DNA of 64,000 nt from Acinetobacter sp. SFB (GCF_001647545.1 NZ_LSZH01000001.1:395815-459814), one strand, 5' to 3'; numbered from the stretch's first letter, positions 18,846-27,250 are shown. Translations and numbers: made by a program. The notes: a model not told the origin generated them from the sequence alone.

Positions 18846-20066
18846 ATGCGCTTTGTTGATGAAGCAGTCATTACCGTAGAGGCTGGCGACGGTGGCAATG
18901 GCGTAGCCAGTTTTCGCCGTGAAAAATTTGTACCATTTGGTGGTCCAGATGGTGGTGATGGTGGTCGTGGCGGTAACATTTATGTTGAAGCCGGTAACGA
19001 CACCACCACTCTTGTAGATTATCGTTATACACGTCGATTCCGTGCAGAACGTGCTAAAAACGGTCGTGGTGCGAACTGCGCAGGCCGTGGCGGTGAAGAC
19101 ACCGTATTAAAGGTTCCAGTAGGAACCACAATTGTTGATACAGAATCAGGCGATATCATCGGCGACTTGGTCACTGATGGTCAACGTGTATTGGTGGCAG
19201 CAGGCGGTGACGGTGGTTTGGGTAATACTCACTTTAAATCATCTACAAATCGCTCGCCACGTAAATGCACAACGGGTACCAAAGGTGAATACCGTGAAAT
19301 TCGTTTAGAGCTTAAAGTTCTTGCGGATGTGGGTTTACTGGGTATGCCAAATGCAGGTAAATCTACATTTATTCGTGCAGTATCAGCAGCAAAACCAAAA
19401 GTTGCAGATTATCCATTTACCACCATGGTTCCAAACCTGGGTGTGGTAGATGCAGATAGCCATCGTTCATTCGTAATGGCCGATATTCCCGGGTTAATCG
19501 AAGGTGCGTCGGAAGGTGCAGGACTGGGTATTCGTTTCCTTAAACATTTGGCACGTACCCGTATTTTGTTGCACATTGTAGATGTTCAACCAATTGACGG
19601 TTCAGATCCTGTTCATAATGCCAATGCAATTTTACAAGAGTTGAAGAACTTCTCTCCAACTTTGGCTAAATTGCCAGTGGTGTTAGTGCTGAATAAAGTT
19701 GACCAGCTTGACCCAGATACCAAAGAAGAATGGTGTAACCATCTTCTGGAAGAAATGCAGTGGGAAGGCCCGGTATTCCAAACTTCTGGCTTGATGTCTG
19801 AAGGAACGAAAGAAGTTGTTTATTACCTGATGGATCAAATTGAACAACAACGTGAACGCGAAGTTGAAGATCCTGAATACGCAGCAGAAATGAAAGCATT
19901 CCGTGATCAGCTTGAAGCTGAAACACGTGAACAGACCATTGCAGCGAAAGAAGCTTATCGTGAAATGCGTCGTCAACAACGTCTTGCTGGTCTGTTGGCT
20001 GAAGAAGACGATGAGGACGATGAAGCAGACGACGATAACGATGTAGAAGTGTTTTACGTACGTTAA
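18846..20066 (+). CDS. obgE: Obg/CgtA GTPase
   Basis: ObgE is an essential GTPase that binds the 50S ribosomal subunit and links ribosome assembly to the stringent response. The glycine-rich Obg fold is at the N terminus ([18 protein letters not shown] and [16 protein letters not shown]). The G domain follows, with G1 GMPNAGKST from Gly166, G3 DIPGLIEGA and G4 NKVD. The C terminus is a strongly acidic tail of mixed Asp and Glu, as is usual in this family. GAGG precedes the ATG by about 9 bases. proB follows after 27 bases, so the two are probably cotranscribed. Confidence 0.95.
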   Translation: MRFVDEAVITVEAGDGGNGVASFRREKFVPFGGPDGGDGGRGGNIYVEAGNDTTTLVDYRYTRRFRAERAKNGRGANCAGRGGEDTVLKVPVGTTIVDTESGDIIGDLVTDGQRVLVAAGGDGGLGNTHFKSSTNRSPRKCTTGTKGEYREIRLELKVLADVGLLGMPNAGKSTFIRAVSAAKPKVADYPFTTMVPNLGVVDADSHRSFVMADIPGLIEGASEGAGLGIRFLKHLARTRILLHIVDVQPIDGSDPVHNANAILQELKNFSPTLAKLPVVLVLNKVDQLDPDTKEEWCNHLLEEMQWEGPVFQTSGLMSEGTKEVVYYLMDQIEQQREREVEDPEYAAEMKAFRDQLEAETREQTIAAKEAYREMRRQQRLAGLLAEEDDEDDEADDDNDVEVFYVR

Positions 20067-20093
20067 GCTCTTAGTAGAGTAACTGAGGACAAG

Positions 20094-21227
20094 ATGATAG
20101 AAGTGGTAGATGGGCAACGTCAGCTCAAGGGTTGTAAACGAATCGTTGTTAAAATCGGATCATCTTTACTCACAGCAAATGGGCAAGGTCTAGATTTGGA
20201 TGCAATTTCGCATTGGGCGAAACAAACTGCAGATCTATACAAGGCAGGACACGAGATCATACTCGTGTCATCAGGTGCTGTGGCTGAAGGTATGGTTCGG
20301 ATGAAATTGTCGAATCGACCCACTGATTTACCGAGTCTTCAGGCGTGTGCTGCTATTGGTCAAATGGGTCTGATTCAAACTTGGTCGAGTGTATTGGAAA
20401 AGCATTCCATTCAAACGGCTCAAGTTTTACTGACGCATGATGATCTGGCAGACCGTCGTCGTTATTTAAACTCTTGCGATGCTTTGCAGCATTTGATTGA
20501 TTGGCATGTGGTTCCGGTCATTAATGAAAATGATACGGTATCGACTGACGAAATCCGCTTTGGTGACAACGATACTTTGGCCGCTATGGTCGCAGGTCAG
20601 GTTCATGCAGATTTGTTGATTATCTTGACCGATCAGCAGGGTATGTTTGATTCTGACCCGCGTTCTAATCCAAATGCAAAACTGTTCCATACGGTTCGTG
20701 CTCTGGATGAAAGCCTGTTTGATATGGCCGGTGGTGGTGGAAAATTTGGTCGTGGTGGTATGTTGACCAAAGTTCGTGCTGCACGCCTAGCTGCAAAATC
20801 AGGTTGTCCAACACTCATCGCCAGTGGCGAAAGTGACAATGTACTAGCCCGCTTGATGTCTGGTGAATTGCTCGGAACCTTGTTTATTACCGATAATGAC
20901 CGTATTACTGCACATCAGCAATGGTTGGCTGCACATTTGCAAACAGCAGGGCGTTTAGTCTTGGATGATGGTGCGGTGAAAGCGATTAAAGAAAACCACC
21001 GTAGCTTGTTGCCTGTTGGTGTAAAAGCTGTGGAAGGGCATTTTGACCGTGGTGACGTGGTTGAATGTGTCGATTCACAGGGTGGTCGTATTGCTGTTGG
21101 TCGTGTCAATTTTAGTTCGCGTTCAGCTGAAATTGTGAAAGGTTTATCTTCGGATAAAGTGTATCAGGTTTTAGGTGAAGCACGTTCATTGGAAATGATT
21201 CACCGCAATCATATGGCGATTTATTAA
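20094..21227 (+). CDS. proB: Glutamate 5-kinase
   Basis: ProB phosphorylates glutamate to glutamyl 5-phosphate, the first step of proline synthesis. The amino-acid-kinase domain shows [41 protein letters not shown] and the ADP-site loop [17 protein letters not shown]-terminal PUA domain follows ([26 protein letters not shown]). The 377-residue length is standard, and GAGG precedes the ATG. The last 21 coding bases and the stop form part of a 23-bp sequence repeated 5.7 kb downstream, marking this 3' end as an integration site. The gene itself is intact. Confidence 0.95.
   Translation: MIEVVDGQRQLKGCKRIVVKIGSSLLTANGQGLDLDAISHWAKQTADLYKAGHEIILVSSGAVAEGMVRMKLSNRPTDLPSLQACAAIGQMGLIQTWSSVLEKHSIQTAQVLLTHDDLADRRRYLNSCDALQHLIDWHVVPVINENDTVSTDEIRFGDNDTLAAMVAGQVHADLLIILTDQQGMFDSDPRSNPNAKLFHTVRALDESLFDMAGGGGKFGRGGMLTKVRAARLAAKSGCPTLIASGESDNVLARLMSGELLGTLFITDNDRITAHQQWLAAHLQTAGRLVLDDGAVKAIKENHRSLLPVGVKAVEGHFDRGDVVECVDSQGGRIAVGRVNFSSRSAEIVKGLSSDKVYQVLGEARSLEMIHRNHMAIY
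21204..21226. repeat. Left copy of a perfect 23-bp direct repeat (putative attL)
   Basis: This stretch covers the last codons of proB and is repeated exactly at 26933-26955. An exact 23-bp copy of a gene's 3' end at the far side of an accessory block is the usual footprint of tyrosine-recombinase insertion. Confidence 0.75.
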
Positions 21228-21275
21228 TTGATTAAGTTATTGAATTTTGTGAATATTTATTAATATTGTGATTTA

Positions 21276-21295
21276 TTAACTACCTATTTAACTAC
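21276..21295. repeat. Pair of TTAACTAC motifs, 12 bp apart (left end)
   Basis: TTAACTAC occurs at 21276-21283 and again at 21288-21295. The same pair with the same spacing is found at 26785-26804, and a partly decayed pair at 27005-27024. They may be integrase arm-type binding sites. Confidence 0.5.
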
Positions 21296-21299
21296 TTCT

Positions 21300-21328
21300 A
21301 AAAAGCTCATTTATATTGTGAGCTTTTT
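21300..21328 (+). terminator. Rho-independent terminator after proB
   Basis: AAAAGCTCA and TGAGCTTTTT pair around a 9-base loop. A similar terminator lies after the second copy of the proB end at 27030-27060. Confidence 0.82.
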
Positions 21329-21369
21329 GCTCTTAGCATTATTTAAAATAGTGCTCTTGGTCAGTCAAT

Positions 21370-22689
21370 TCATGACAGCGTATTTATAAATACCGTATCT
21401 AGACTGCCGCAAAGAGGCAATAGCAACTGCTTATATTTTAGGCAGAAAGGCAGTACCCACAGCCGTAGTTGGGGTGATTTCGGGAATTCAAATACAGGTA
21501 GGGGTTTATTGAATGTATCAGTTTTCGGGTAGATCAATACTACATTACCGTTGCCGTCGAGATAGTTCTGTCCATAGGCGTGAAGCTGATAGAAGTCCCC
21601 TTGACTCAACCCATATTTCTCTGAACCTTTGGTCTGTTGCCTGTCAATCAGCTTCCATTTAGTATCTAATACTAAGAGATTCACTTTCGATTTCTGCACT
21701 AGCAGATCAGGTATGAGACGGAACCAATCTTTCTCAAGATGTCTGACCAGAGACAGGCTTCGAGCCTGTGTGCGAATTGTGAATTCCTGCTTAAGTTGCG
21801 TGGCAAGGTGTTGGGCAACGAAGGCTTCGAATACTGCTTCCATAGGGAATAGTAGGGATGGCGCACTATGACTACCTACGCCAGTGAGTGGCGATTCATC
21901 TTCTAGAATTAACTGTGCCCACGCAAGAGCTCCGGCATAATGCGCCATGCCGCGATCCAAGCGTATCCGCTGGAAGTCCGCACAGGGATGTTTCGATGCG
22001 GGTACCTCGGCAAACACAAAGCATAGCTCACGTGCCAGTTGCTGATGTGGTTGCGAGTTTGTCCAGACGAGTACACGTAGCAATGCTGTGTGCAACAGGC
22101 GATTTTCAGGTCGATCAGGCGAAAATTCATCAAATTCCGAAAAGAAGCGATCACGGCGACATATGTTGCGTTGCAGGTGCGTAGCTATCTGTAACTTACC
22201 ACGTAAGGCGAATAGGTTATCCTGTTGCAGGGTATAATCACTACGTAGGCCGCGTTTGACTACGTGCTCAACCGCATGCAGGAACTCACCAATGAACACC
22301 TCGAGCAACGGCATGCGAGTAGCCACTAGCTTTGCGCTTTCGGTCTTGATATGACGAAAACCACCCAAGCAACGAAGCATTTCGATTAGCAGGGCACGAG
22401 CCTCAACATCCCCACCACCGATGGCTTTAGCAACTTTGGGAAGTATTTCGATCTGATATCCATTTGGTGCCCGAATCACGCCCACAAAGCTGGTAACCTG
22501 TACAGCTCGCCGACCTCGTCGCTGAGATAGTCTTAGCCACGCAGTTTTGCCCACTTCTGTCATCTGCAGTGCTTGGGATTCCAGCCAGACAAACACTTGC
22601 GGTGGCACCGAATGCAGGCCTACAGTATCAGATACCCCAGGTGTGGCAGCTACCAAAGCATCGAATTCGTAGATCGTGGTGCCTGGCAT
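21370..22689 (-). CDS. mcrC: McrC-like nuclease subunit
   Basis: A 439-residue protein of the McrC family, the nuclease partner of an McrB-type motor. The C-terminal PD-(D/E)xK core is visible: LIPDLLVQKSK followed by LLVLDTKWKLID, then DFYQLHAYGQNYL. The N-terminal half holds the family's GYQIEILPKVAKA segment and the FLHAVEHVVKRGLRSDY stretch near residue 145. The open frame begins with TTG at 22704, but this TTG-AGG-AGC is the ribosome binding site itself; the ATG at 22689 lies 8 bases after AGGAG and is the likely start. It follows the McrB-like gene by 11 bases and must act with it. The GC content is clearly higher than that of neighbouring host genes. Confidence 0.85.
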   Translation of the reverse strand: MPGTTIYEFDALVAATPGVSDTVGLHSVPPQVFVWLESQALQMTEVGKTAWLRLSQRRGRRAVQVTSFVGVIRAPNGYQIEILPKVAKAIGGGDVEARALLIEMLRCLGGFRHIKTESAKLVATRMPLLEVFIGEFLHAVEHVVKRGLRSDYTLQQDNLFALRGKLQIATHLQRNICRRDRFFSEFDEFSPDRPENRLLHTALLRVLVWTNSQPHQQLARELCFVFAEVPASKHPCADFQRIRLDRGMAHYAGALAWAQLILEDESPLTGVGSHSAPSLLFPMEAVFEAFVAQHLATQLKQEFTIRTQARSLSLVRHLEKDWFRLIPDLLVQKSKVNLLVLDTKWKLIDRQQTKGSEKYGLSQGDFYQLHAYGQNYLDGNGNVVLIYPKTDTFNKPLPVFEFPKSPQLRLWVLPFCLKYKQLLLPLCGSLDTVFINTLS

Positions 22690-22700
22690 TTCTTCGCTCC

Positions 22701-25232
22701 TCAAGCATAAGGCTGGTAGATGCCAAGATATGCGGCAGGGTTGGCAAATGCTGAATACTGAGATTGATAGCGGCGCTTAGTGTCATAGCTATCAAGACCA
22801 TGGTTATTGCCAAACAAATCATTCAAATCCTGTTCATGTGCATCACTCTCAGTAATGAATTGAGCCGTCTCAGACTTTTGATTGTCGCCCAATACTAGTC
22901 GAATCTTGTGCCAATCCTCAAAAAAGTATTCTTCAAGTAAGGGTACGATACGATTGCGGAAGATGTCAGCCAATTTTTTAAAGCGAGCCTGTCCATCATT
23001 CACATCCGTCAGTACCGTAAGATAGGCATGGCCGATGCAGTGATCGCGGTCGTACAGAGCTTCTATACGTTCATTGATGCGTTCTAGCATCCTGCGCACA
23101 TCAATCGTGCCGATTGCAGTGGTAACTATCAATCCAGCTAGCGGTGCGCTGTGGGGGTCATTTGTATCTTTCACAGCGCGGGTGTCAGGCAGTAGTGGTA
23201 CGAAGTCGAATCGTCGGCGCAAGGCCGTGTCTAATAGAGCAAGTGATCGATCCGCCGTATTCATTGTGCCGATAATGTCTACGTTTGCAGGGACTGAAAA
23301 CTTTTCACCCGAATAGGCTAGTGTCAGTTCAATAGGGGGCTTACTGCCATTGAGGGGATCGCGCTTGTCTGGTTCAATTAGAGTGATCAGTTCACCAAAA
23401 ATTTTGCTGATGTTACCTCGATTGATTTCGTCGATCACCATAGCGAAGCGTTGGTCAGGAACTTGACGGGCTTTATTGCAAAGTTCCTTGAAAGTTCCGG
23501 AGCGAATTTCGTATTTCACTTCGCTGGTTTCATCATCGCCATTCAAAACTGGGCGCAATCCTTCAACAAATTCTTCGTAGCCGTAGGATTGATGGAATGT
23601 TACGAAGCTGTAGCGCTGCACCATGGTAGTATCCTGGTGACCTGTTTTGAGCTGCTCGACTTGGTTTACTTTGAGCTGGTCGACCAGCGTGATCAAGTCG
23701 GCACAAGCATCCAGCCAATCACCGGCGAACTGCCAAACCGAGTCAGCTGTCTTGTCAAATACGGCAGGGCCTCGGCGTGTTTTCACTTTCACGGTGGTGG
23801 ATTCATCTACGGTGTGGTCTTGGAGGGTGCGCCACACTGTTTGCTGCACTGTATTATTTGATCCATTGGCTATGAAAGCCTGAATAAAATGATGCTGAGA
23901 AATCTCAGCCACCTTCGCCTTGCCACCCATATCGTACAGCGCAGCTGCTACGCGTTCCCACCACTTCAACACAGCAACTTTCTCTGTAACGATCTGAGTG
24001 CGCAACTCTTGAGTGGTAACGGATGCAGCCTGCTGCTCGTAATCACGCTTGAGTAGTTGCATCAGTGTATAGGTTTTACCTGTTCCGGGTGGGCCGTAGT
24101 AGATGCGGTTGAAGCAAGTGATTGTGCGCATTTTTTTGCCTATAGCATTGGTAGGAAAGGTTGCTAGTGTAGCTCCATCGCTCATGCTAGCATCTTCAAT
24201 TGGCTCGCCGGCTAGCGCAGCGAGTTCTGCCAAGTCCGTGCTGAAAAACGGCGTGAGCAAGGTGGACTCGAATTCAGGTAGGTCATGCGCGGCTACTTGC
24301 CAGAAGGTCGAATTGCCTTGTGGCGACCAGTTTTTGGAGTTGGCAGTGTAGCGGTCAGTACGCTGGGCAGGTTTAAGGATGCGATAACTACGTTGCAACC
24401 AACCATCACCTTTATCACAACGTATGACAGGCGATGTGAACTGAGCAATACGCTGCGGGCTGTTACCATGGCACAGGAAGAACAAGGTGCCTACCGGTGC
24501 CTCTGCGAACTTTTTGCCTTGCTCTTTGCCTGTGTTCCTGTGCATTACCGCTAATTGATCGACCAGATACTGTCGACGCTCCGTATCGGTGAAATTGGGT
24601 GGGTTACCATGAGAGAGTTTCCATATCACTAGATTCTTCTGGCTCCACGCTTCCCATACCTGTTGGCCGAACTCCAGAATACCAAGGTCGACCGGACGTC
24701 TGGTTATTGTTGCCTTCTGTAGCGCGGCCATGTTTTGGCTTATGGTTTCGCCAACGAACATTGCTAGCGGTGCACGCTTGAAGATGTCGACAATCATTGG
24801 AGACTGGCGATTCTGATAGTGGAAAGCAATTTTCCATTTGAAGGCCTCACCCAAATATTCGAATGATTCAATGGCATCCAAATTACCTTCGGCTGCCCAA
24901 TTTGCAACCTGTGCCACGAAACCGCGTACCTGCTTGAAGGCGACTTCTGCAGTAGTACCCAGCGATGAATACCAGCCATGGGTATCGGAATAGGAAAGTT
25001 TGTTGTCAGATTTTTTATCTTCAGTGTCCTTGCGCGAAAAGACACCAAATTTAAACGATGAACCACCCCAGATACTGCCCAATTCGTCAAGGTGTGACTC
25101 GATCCAGTAGGTGAAACTTTCCTTTGATCCTGCTTGACTATAGTCATCCAGCGTCATTATGGATAACCGAGAGGCAGGCCAGACAGACAGGAATTCATCC
25201 CAGAGTGTATATTGCTTTTGGAAATCGCTCAT
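22701..25232 (-). CDS. mcrB: McrB-like AAA+ GTPase/ATPase of a modification-dependent restriction system
   Basis: An 843-residue motor subunit. The AAA+ module lies in the C-terminal half: Walker A YYGPPGTGKTYTL near residue 378, then SFVTFHQSYGYEEFVEGLRPV, then Walker B FAMVIDEINRGNISKIFGELI near residue 595. GTMNTADRSLALLDTALRRRFDF, which includes the arginine finger, comes last. MNTADRS is the McrB signature. Residues 1-150 form an N-terminal domain (GSSFKFGVFSRK, GWYSSLGTTAEVAF). Residues 195-325 (NLVIWKLSHGN, VGTLFFLCHGNS, GWLQRSYRIL) look like an EVE/PUA-type fold that may read modified bases. With McrC it should cut phage DNA carrying a modified base; which one is unknown. Confidence 0.88.
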   Translation of the reverse strand: MSDFQKQYTLWDEFLSVWPASRLSIMTLDDYSQAGSKESFTYWIESHLDELGSIWGGSSFKFGVFSRKDTEDKKSDNKLSYSDTHGWYSSLGTTAEVAFKQVRGFVAQVANWAAEGNLDAIESFEYLGEAFKWKIAFHYQNRQSPMIVDIFKRAPLAMFVGETISQNMAALQKATITRRPVDLGILEFGQQVWEAWSQKNLVIWKLSHGNPPNFTDTERRQYLVDQLAVMHRNTGKEQGKKFAEAPVGTLFFLCHGNSPQRIAQFTSPVIRCDKGDGWLQRSYRILKPAQRTDRYTANSKNWSPQGNSTFWQVAAHDLPEFESTLLTPFFSTDLAELAALAGEPIEDASMSDGATLATFPTNAIGKKMRTITCFNRIYYGPPGTGKTYTLMQLLKRDYEQQAASVTTQELRTQIVTEKVAVLKWWERVAAALYDMGGKAKVAEISQHHFIQAFIANGSNNTVQQTVWRTLQDHTVDESTTVKVKTRRGPAVFDKTADSVWQFAGDWLDACADLITLVDQLKVNQVEQLKTGHQDTTMVQRYSFVTFHQSYGYEEFVEGLRPVLNGDDETSEVKYEIRSGTFKELCNKARQVPDQRFAMVIDEINRGNISKIFGELITLIEPDKRDPLNGSKPPIELTLAYSGEKFSVPANVDIIGTMNTADRSLALLDTALRRRFDFVPLLPDTRAVKDTNDPHSAPLAGLIVTTAIGTIDVRRMLERINERIEALYDRDHCIGHAYLTVLTDVNDGQARFKKLADIFRNRIVPLLEEYFFEDWHKIRLVLGDNQKSETAQFITESDAHEQDLNDLFGNNHGLDSYDTKRRYQSQYSAFANPAAYLGIYQPYA

Positions 25233-25244
25233 CTCAGTCGTTCC

Positions 25245-25319
25245 TTAGATGTACTTTTGCATGACGACCTGCTTGGAAATGGCTGCGCCATCGATAAGCG
25301 CCTGTACTTCTGTATTCAT
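25245..25319 (-). CDS. 24-codon ORF just upstream of mcrB
   Basis: ATG at 25319 opens a 24-codon frame (MNTEVQALIDGAAISKQVVM plus four residues) that stops 12 bases before the mcrB start codon. The text looks like a normal protein N terminus. It could be a leader peptide coupled to mcrB or the stub of a gene lost when the island shrank. No family is recognised. Confidence 0.35.
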   Translation of the reverse strand: MNTEVQALIDGAAISKQVVMQKYI

Positions 25320-25439
25320 TGTATTGATATTCAAATATAATTTAAAAGTCACCTTAAATCGTTTGAAGTCTATCATCGGCGATCTTGTAATGTAAACTGA
25401 GTTAGATTTATTTTAAGATTTTATAAAGTAGACCTGTAG

Positions 25440-25713
25440 AACTATACTAAACACGGGCTAGAGCTTCCGAATAATGCGGAATTCTTAGGATATGTGATTC
25501 ACCTTTACGATCACGATGAGTTTGTTGGAAAAATTGAAGAAAATGATGTAGCTATTAATCGAGTCTATATAAAAATTCCTGATTTAGCTCATGTTTTGAC
25601 TCTATATTGAAGAGGCTTTAAAAATTGATAAGTACCGGTTGTTGGTTTGTCTATTATTCGAAGTTGATAATCAACATATGATCCATGATGTATGGGCTAA
25701 TTTTGATGATTAA
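25440..25713 (+). pseudogene. Remnant of an unknown small protein gene
   Basis: From 25440 the plus strand reads NYTKHGLELPNNAEFLGYVI..., then HLYDHDEFVGKIEENDVAINRV, then IPDLAHVL and a TGA at 25608-25610. A shift of frame just before that stop continues as EEALKIDKYRLLVCLLFEV and HMIHDVWANFDD to TAA at 25711. One frameshift and a missing start therefore separate this from a plausible protein of about 90 residues or more. I do not recognise the family. Confidence 0.4.
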
Positions 25714-26010
25714 TGTAACGGAAAATTTGCCCGTTTTTTGTGAAGTATAAGAATGTTGTCTGATGGTTAATTTTTATGAATGGTATCCATAGAGTGTTTC
25801 ATTTAACTTCTAAGACTTCGCTCCGAAAATACATGCTAAATACTTTGAGCAAATTTATTTTTAGTTAAGTTTTTAGTCAGAATGCTAAAAAGAAAGATGT
25901 TAAGTTTTGACCTTAAATAGGTTAAATTAGGGTTAAGTAAATGTTAAGTTTTCATCCTGTATATACTCTATTAATAATGTATATAAGTTATTAGGCAGAT
26001 GAAGTTTAAT

Positions 26011-26053
26011 TATTTGGCTGTAAACCTTTAGTTACAAGGTTTACAGCCAAATA
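26011..26053 (-). terminator. 17-bp perfect hairpin after the MazG-like gene
   Basis: Bases 26011-26027 and 26037-26053 are perfect inverted complements with a 9-base loop. It lies about 70 bases beyond the MazG-like stop. The only T-rich flank is on the plus-strand side (ATATTTTT), so direction is uncertain. Confidence 0.55.
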
Positions 26054-26125
26054 ATATTTTTCAACTACTGACAGTAAAATTGCGAAAACTAAATCGAACT
26101 TAACTCAGTTAGTGGAATGTTGAAT

Positions 26126-26488
26126 CTAAACATTATCCTTAGCTTCTTTCCACCAAACTAATAGTGTCTCTAGATGTACGCTCGAAAAATCGACACCTAA
26201 TTTAGATGCTTTACTATAAAGGTAACTAGTTCGTTTTTCATATTTTTGAATGGCAATATCTAAAGCCACATTGCTATCGAGATTTAATCTGCAACCAATA
26301 TTGATTAATGAAAATAGACAGTCTCCATATTCTTCAAGAAGACGATCGTGGCTTTCGTCATGATCGATGGCTTCTTTTAGTTCGTTGATTTCCTCTTGAT
26401 GTTTAGCAAAAGCATTCTTATGTGTACTCCAACTAAAGCCGGAATCAATTAGGGTCTGCTGTAGTGTTTCCGCTTTCTTTAACATCAT
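26126..26488 (-). CDS. MazG-like nucleotide pyrophosphohydrolase domain protein
   Basis: A 120-residue all-helical protein with the metal-binding pattern of the MazG/all-alpha NTP pyrophosphatase fold: HQEEINELKEAI (E-E-x-x-E) followed by LLEEYGDCLFSLINIGCRLNLD (E-E-x-G-D), then ALDIAIQKYEKRTSYL. Such enzymes hydrolyse non-canonical or signalling NTPs. AAGGAAA directly precedes the ATG-ATG start. The gene overlaps the end of the truncated HNH frame by 44 bases, so it was probably translated with it. Its presence beside restriction genes hints at a role in defence or nucleotide control, which is inference. Confidence 0.65.
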   Translation of the reverse strand: MMLKKAETLQQTLIDSGFSWSTHKNAFAKHQEEINELKEAIDHDESHDRLLEEYGDCLFSLINIGCRLNLDSNVALDIAIQKYEKRTSYLYSKASKLGVDFSSVHLETLLVWWKEAKDNV

Positions 26489-26735
26489 TTTCCTTTAATT
26501 CGCAAAATTTAGAATAATGATATCTTAAGTAGTTAATGGTTTTACTTAACATATCAGGATTTTTTTCAGCAAAAGGGAATTCTAATTTGTTCTCAATATA
26601 AGGAGACATAATTTCTTGAACTTCAGAATCATTACCGGTTTCAATTAATAAGGTTTCAGGGTTAATAGAAATAAGCTTTCTATCAAAAAGTCTGTCGATG
26701 TTTGCAGATAAGGGCAAGAGGCTGAATAGCTTCAA
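26445..26735 (-). pseudogene. Truncated HNH endonuclease, C-terminal part
   Basis: The open frame has only a TTG to start with. Its text from about residue 8, LPLSANIDRLFDRKLISINP, is the characteristic end of HNH nucleases of the HNH_2 type (LLLxANIxRLFDRGLISI), and the acidic tail ending GNTTADPN follows. The catalytic HNH part that should lie upstream is gone. At about 26715 the frame joins the start of an apparent integrase gene in another frame. This is a deletion scar, and the fragment should be inactive. Confidence 0.5.
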
Positions 26736-26754
26736 TTTGCTTTACGGTGAGCAT
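26683..26754 (-). pseudogene. Stub of a tyrosine-recombinase integrase
   Basis: ATG at 26754 opens MLTVKQIEAIQPL, which matches the N-terminal arm-binding start of many island integrases (LTxxxIxAxKP). After about 14 codons the frame runs into the HNH fragment and stops at TGA. It lies 180 bases from the right-hand 23-bp repeat, where an integrase gene would be expected. The match is short, so confidence is limited. Confidence 0.4.
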
Positions 26755-26784
26755 ATTTATCAGTATAAAGAAGTAAAAAAATAT

Positions 26785-26804
26785 TTAACTACCAATTTAA
26801 CTAC
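26785..26804. repeat. Pair of TTAACTAC motifs, 12 bp apart (upstream of integrase stub)
   Basis: TTAACTAC lies at 26785-26792 and 26797-26804 with the same spacing as at 21276-21295. It sits 30-50 bases upstream of the integrase stub start. Confidence 0.5.
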
Positions 26805-26932
26805 TTGATAGTTGGTTTTGGATTGTTATTGATGGTAATTGTTAACACTGCATATTTCAATAAAATATATTTAAAATAATAACTTATGATTAATTTTTGA
26901 CTTAATGTTTTTGAATGTTTGTTAAAGTAGAT

Positions 26933-26955
26933 CGCAATCATATGGCGATTTATTA
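26933..26955. repeat. Right copy of the 23-bp direct repeat (putative attR)
   Basis: Identical to 21204-21226, the 3' end of proB. It sits outside any gene here and is followed by an AACTACCTATTTA segment and a terminator much like those after proB. Confidence 0.75.
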
Positions 26956-27029
26956 GTTTTATAATTTTTTGAAATATAAAGTTTTATTTTTTAATTTTAG
27001 CTATTTAACTACCTATTTATTCACTTTAG

Positions 27030-27060
27030 AAAAAGCTTACTTAAAAAGTGAGCTTTTTTT
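27030..27060 (+). terminator. Terminator after the second proB end
   Basis: AAAAGCTTACTT and AAGTGAGCTTTT pair with one mismatch and are followed by T. It resembles the proB terminator at 21300-21328. Confidence 0.72.
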
Positions 27061-27250
27061 GGGTCAGTAATTTTAATCTTTTAATTTTGAGTGAAATGAT
27101 TAATTATTCTGAAAAAATTCAAAGCTTGCATTATATATTTAGTTTTCAATGTGATCGCGAAAAGATCGGATCTTGATTTGTAATCTTCTAAACTATCTTT
27201 GCGATGGCGAACGGGGAAAGATCTAAAACTCGAATACGATCGCTCCTTAT

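Larger units (their letters stand above)
25320..26125. other. Gene-poor stretch inside the island
   Basis: About 800 bases of AT-rich sequence between the mcrB operon and the MazG-like gene. Apart from the decayed gene at 25440-25713 and the hairpin at 26011-26053, I see only non-coding text, with GTTAAGT repeated several times between 25855 and 25950. Confidence 0.5.
21204..26955. mobile_element. Candidate integrated island at the 3' end of proB
   Basis: The 5.75-kb block is bounded by perfect 23-bp direct repeats of the proB 3' end, and both copies are followed about 75-80 bases later by similar terminators. Between them lie an McrB/McrC-like restriction pair whose GC content is visibly higher than the host's, an unknown decayed gene, a MazG-like gene, a truncated HNH nuclease and an apparent integrase stub. 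No complete integrase is left, so the element should be immobile on its own. Paired TTAACTAC motifs near both ends may be arm sites. Confidence 0.65.

Noticed and set aside
19683..20117. 144-codon minus-strand ORF over the obgE end
   Set aside because: Its text is low-complexity Phe, Ile and Leu, as expected from the complement of the acidic Obg tail; obgE is certain on the plus strand.
25855..25950. Repeated GTTAAGT words, considered as a CRISPR or iteron array
   Set aside because: Units are short, spacing is irregular and there are no spacers or linked cas or rep genes.
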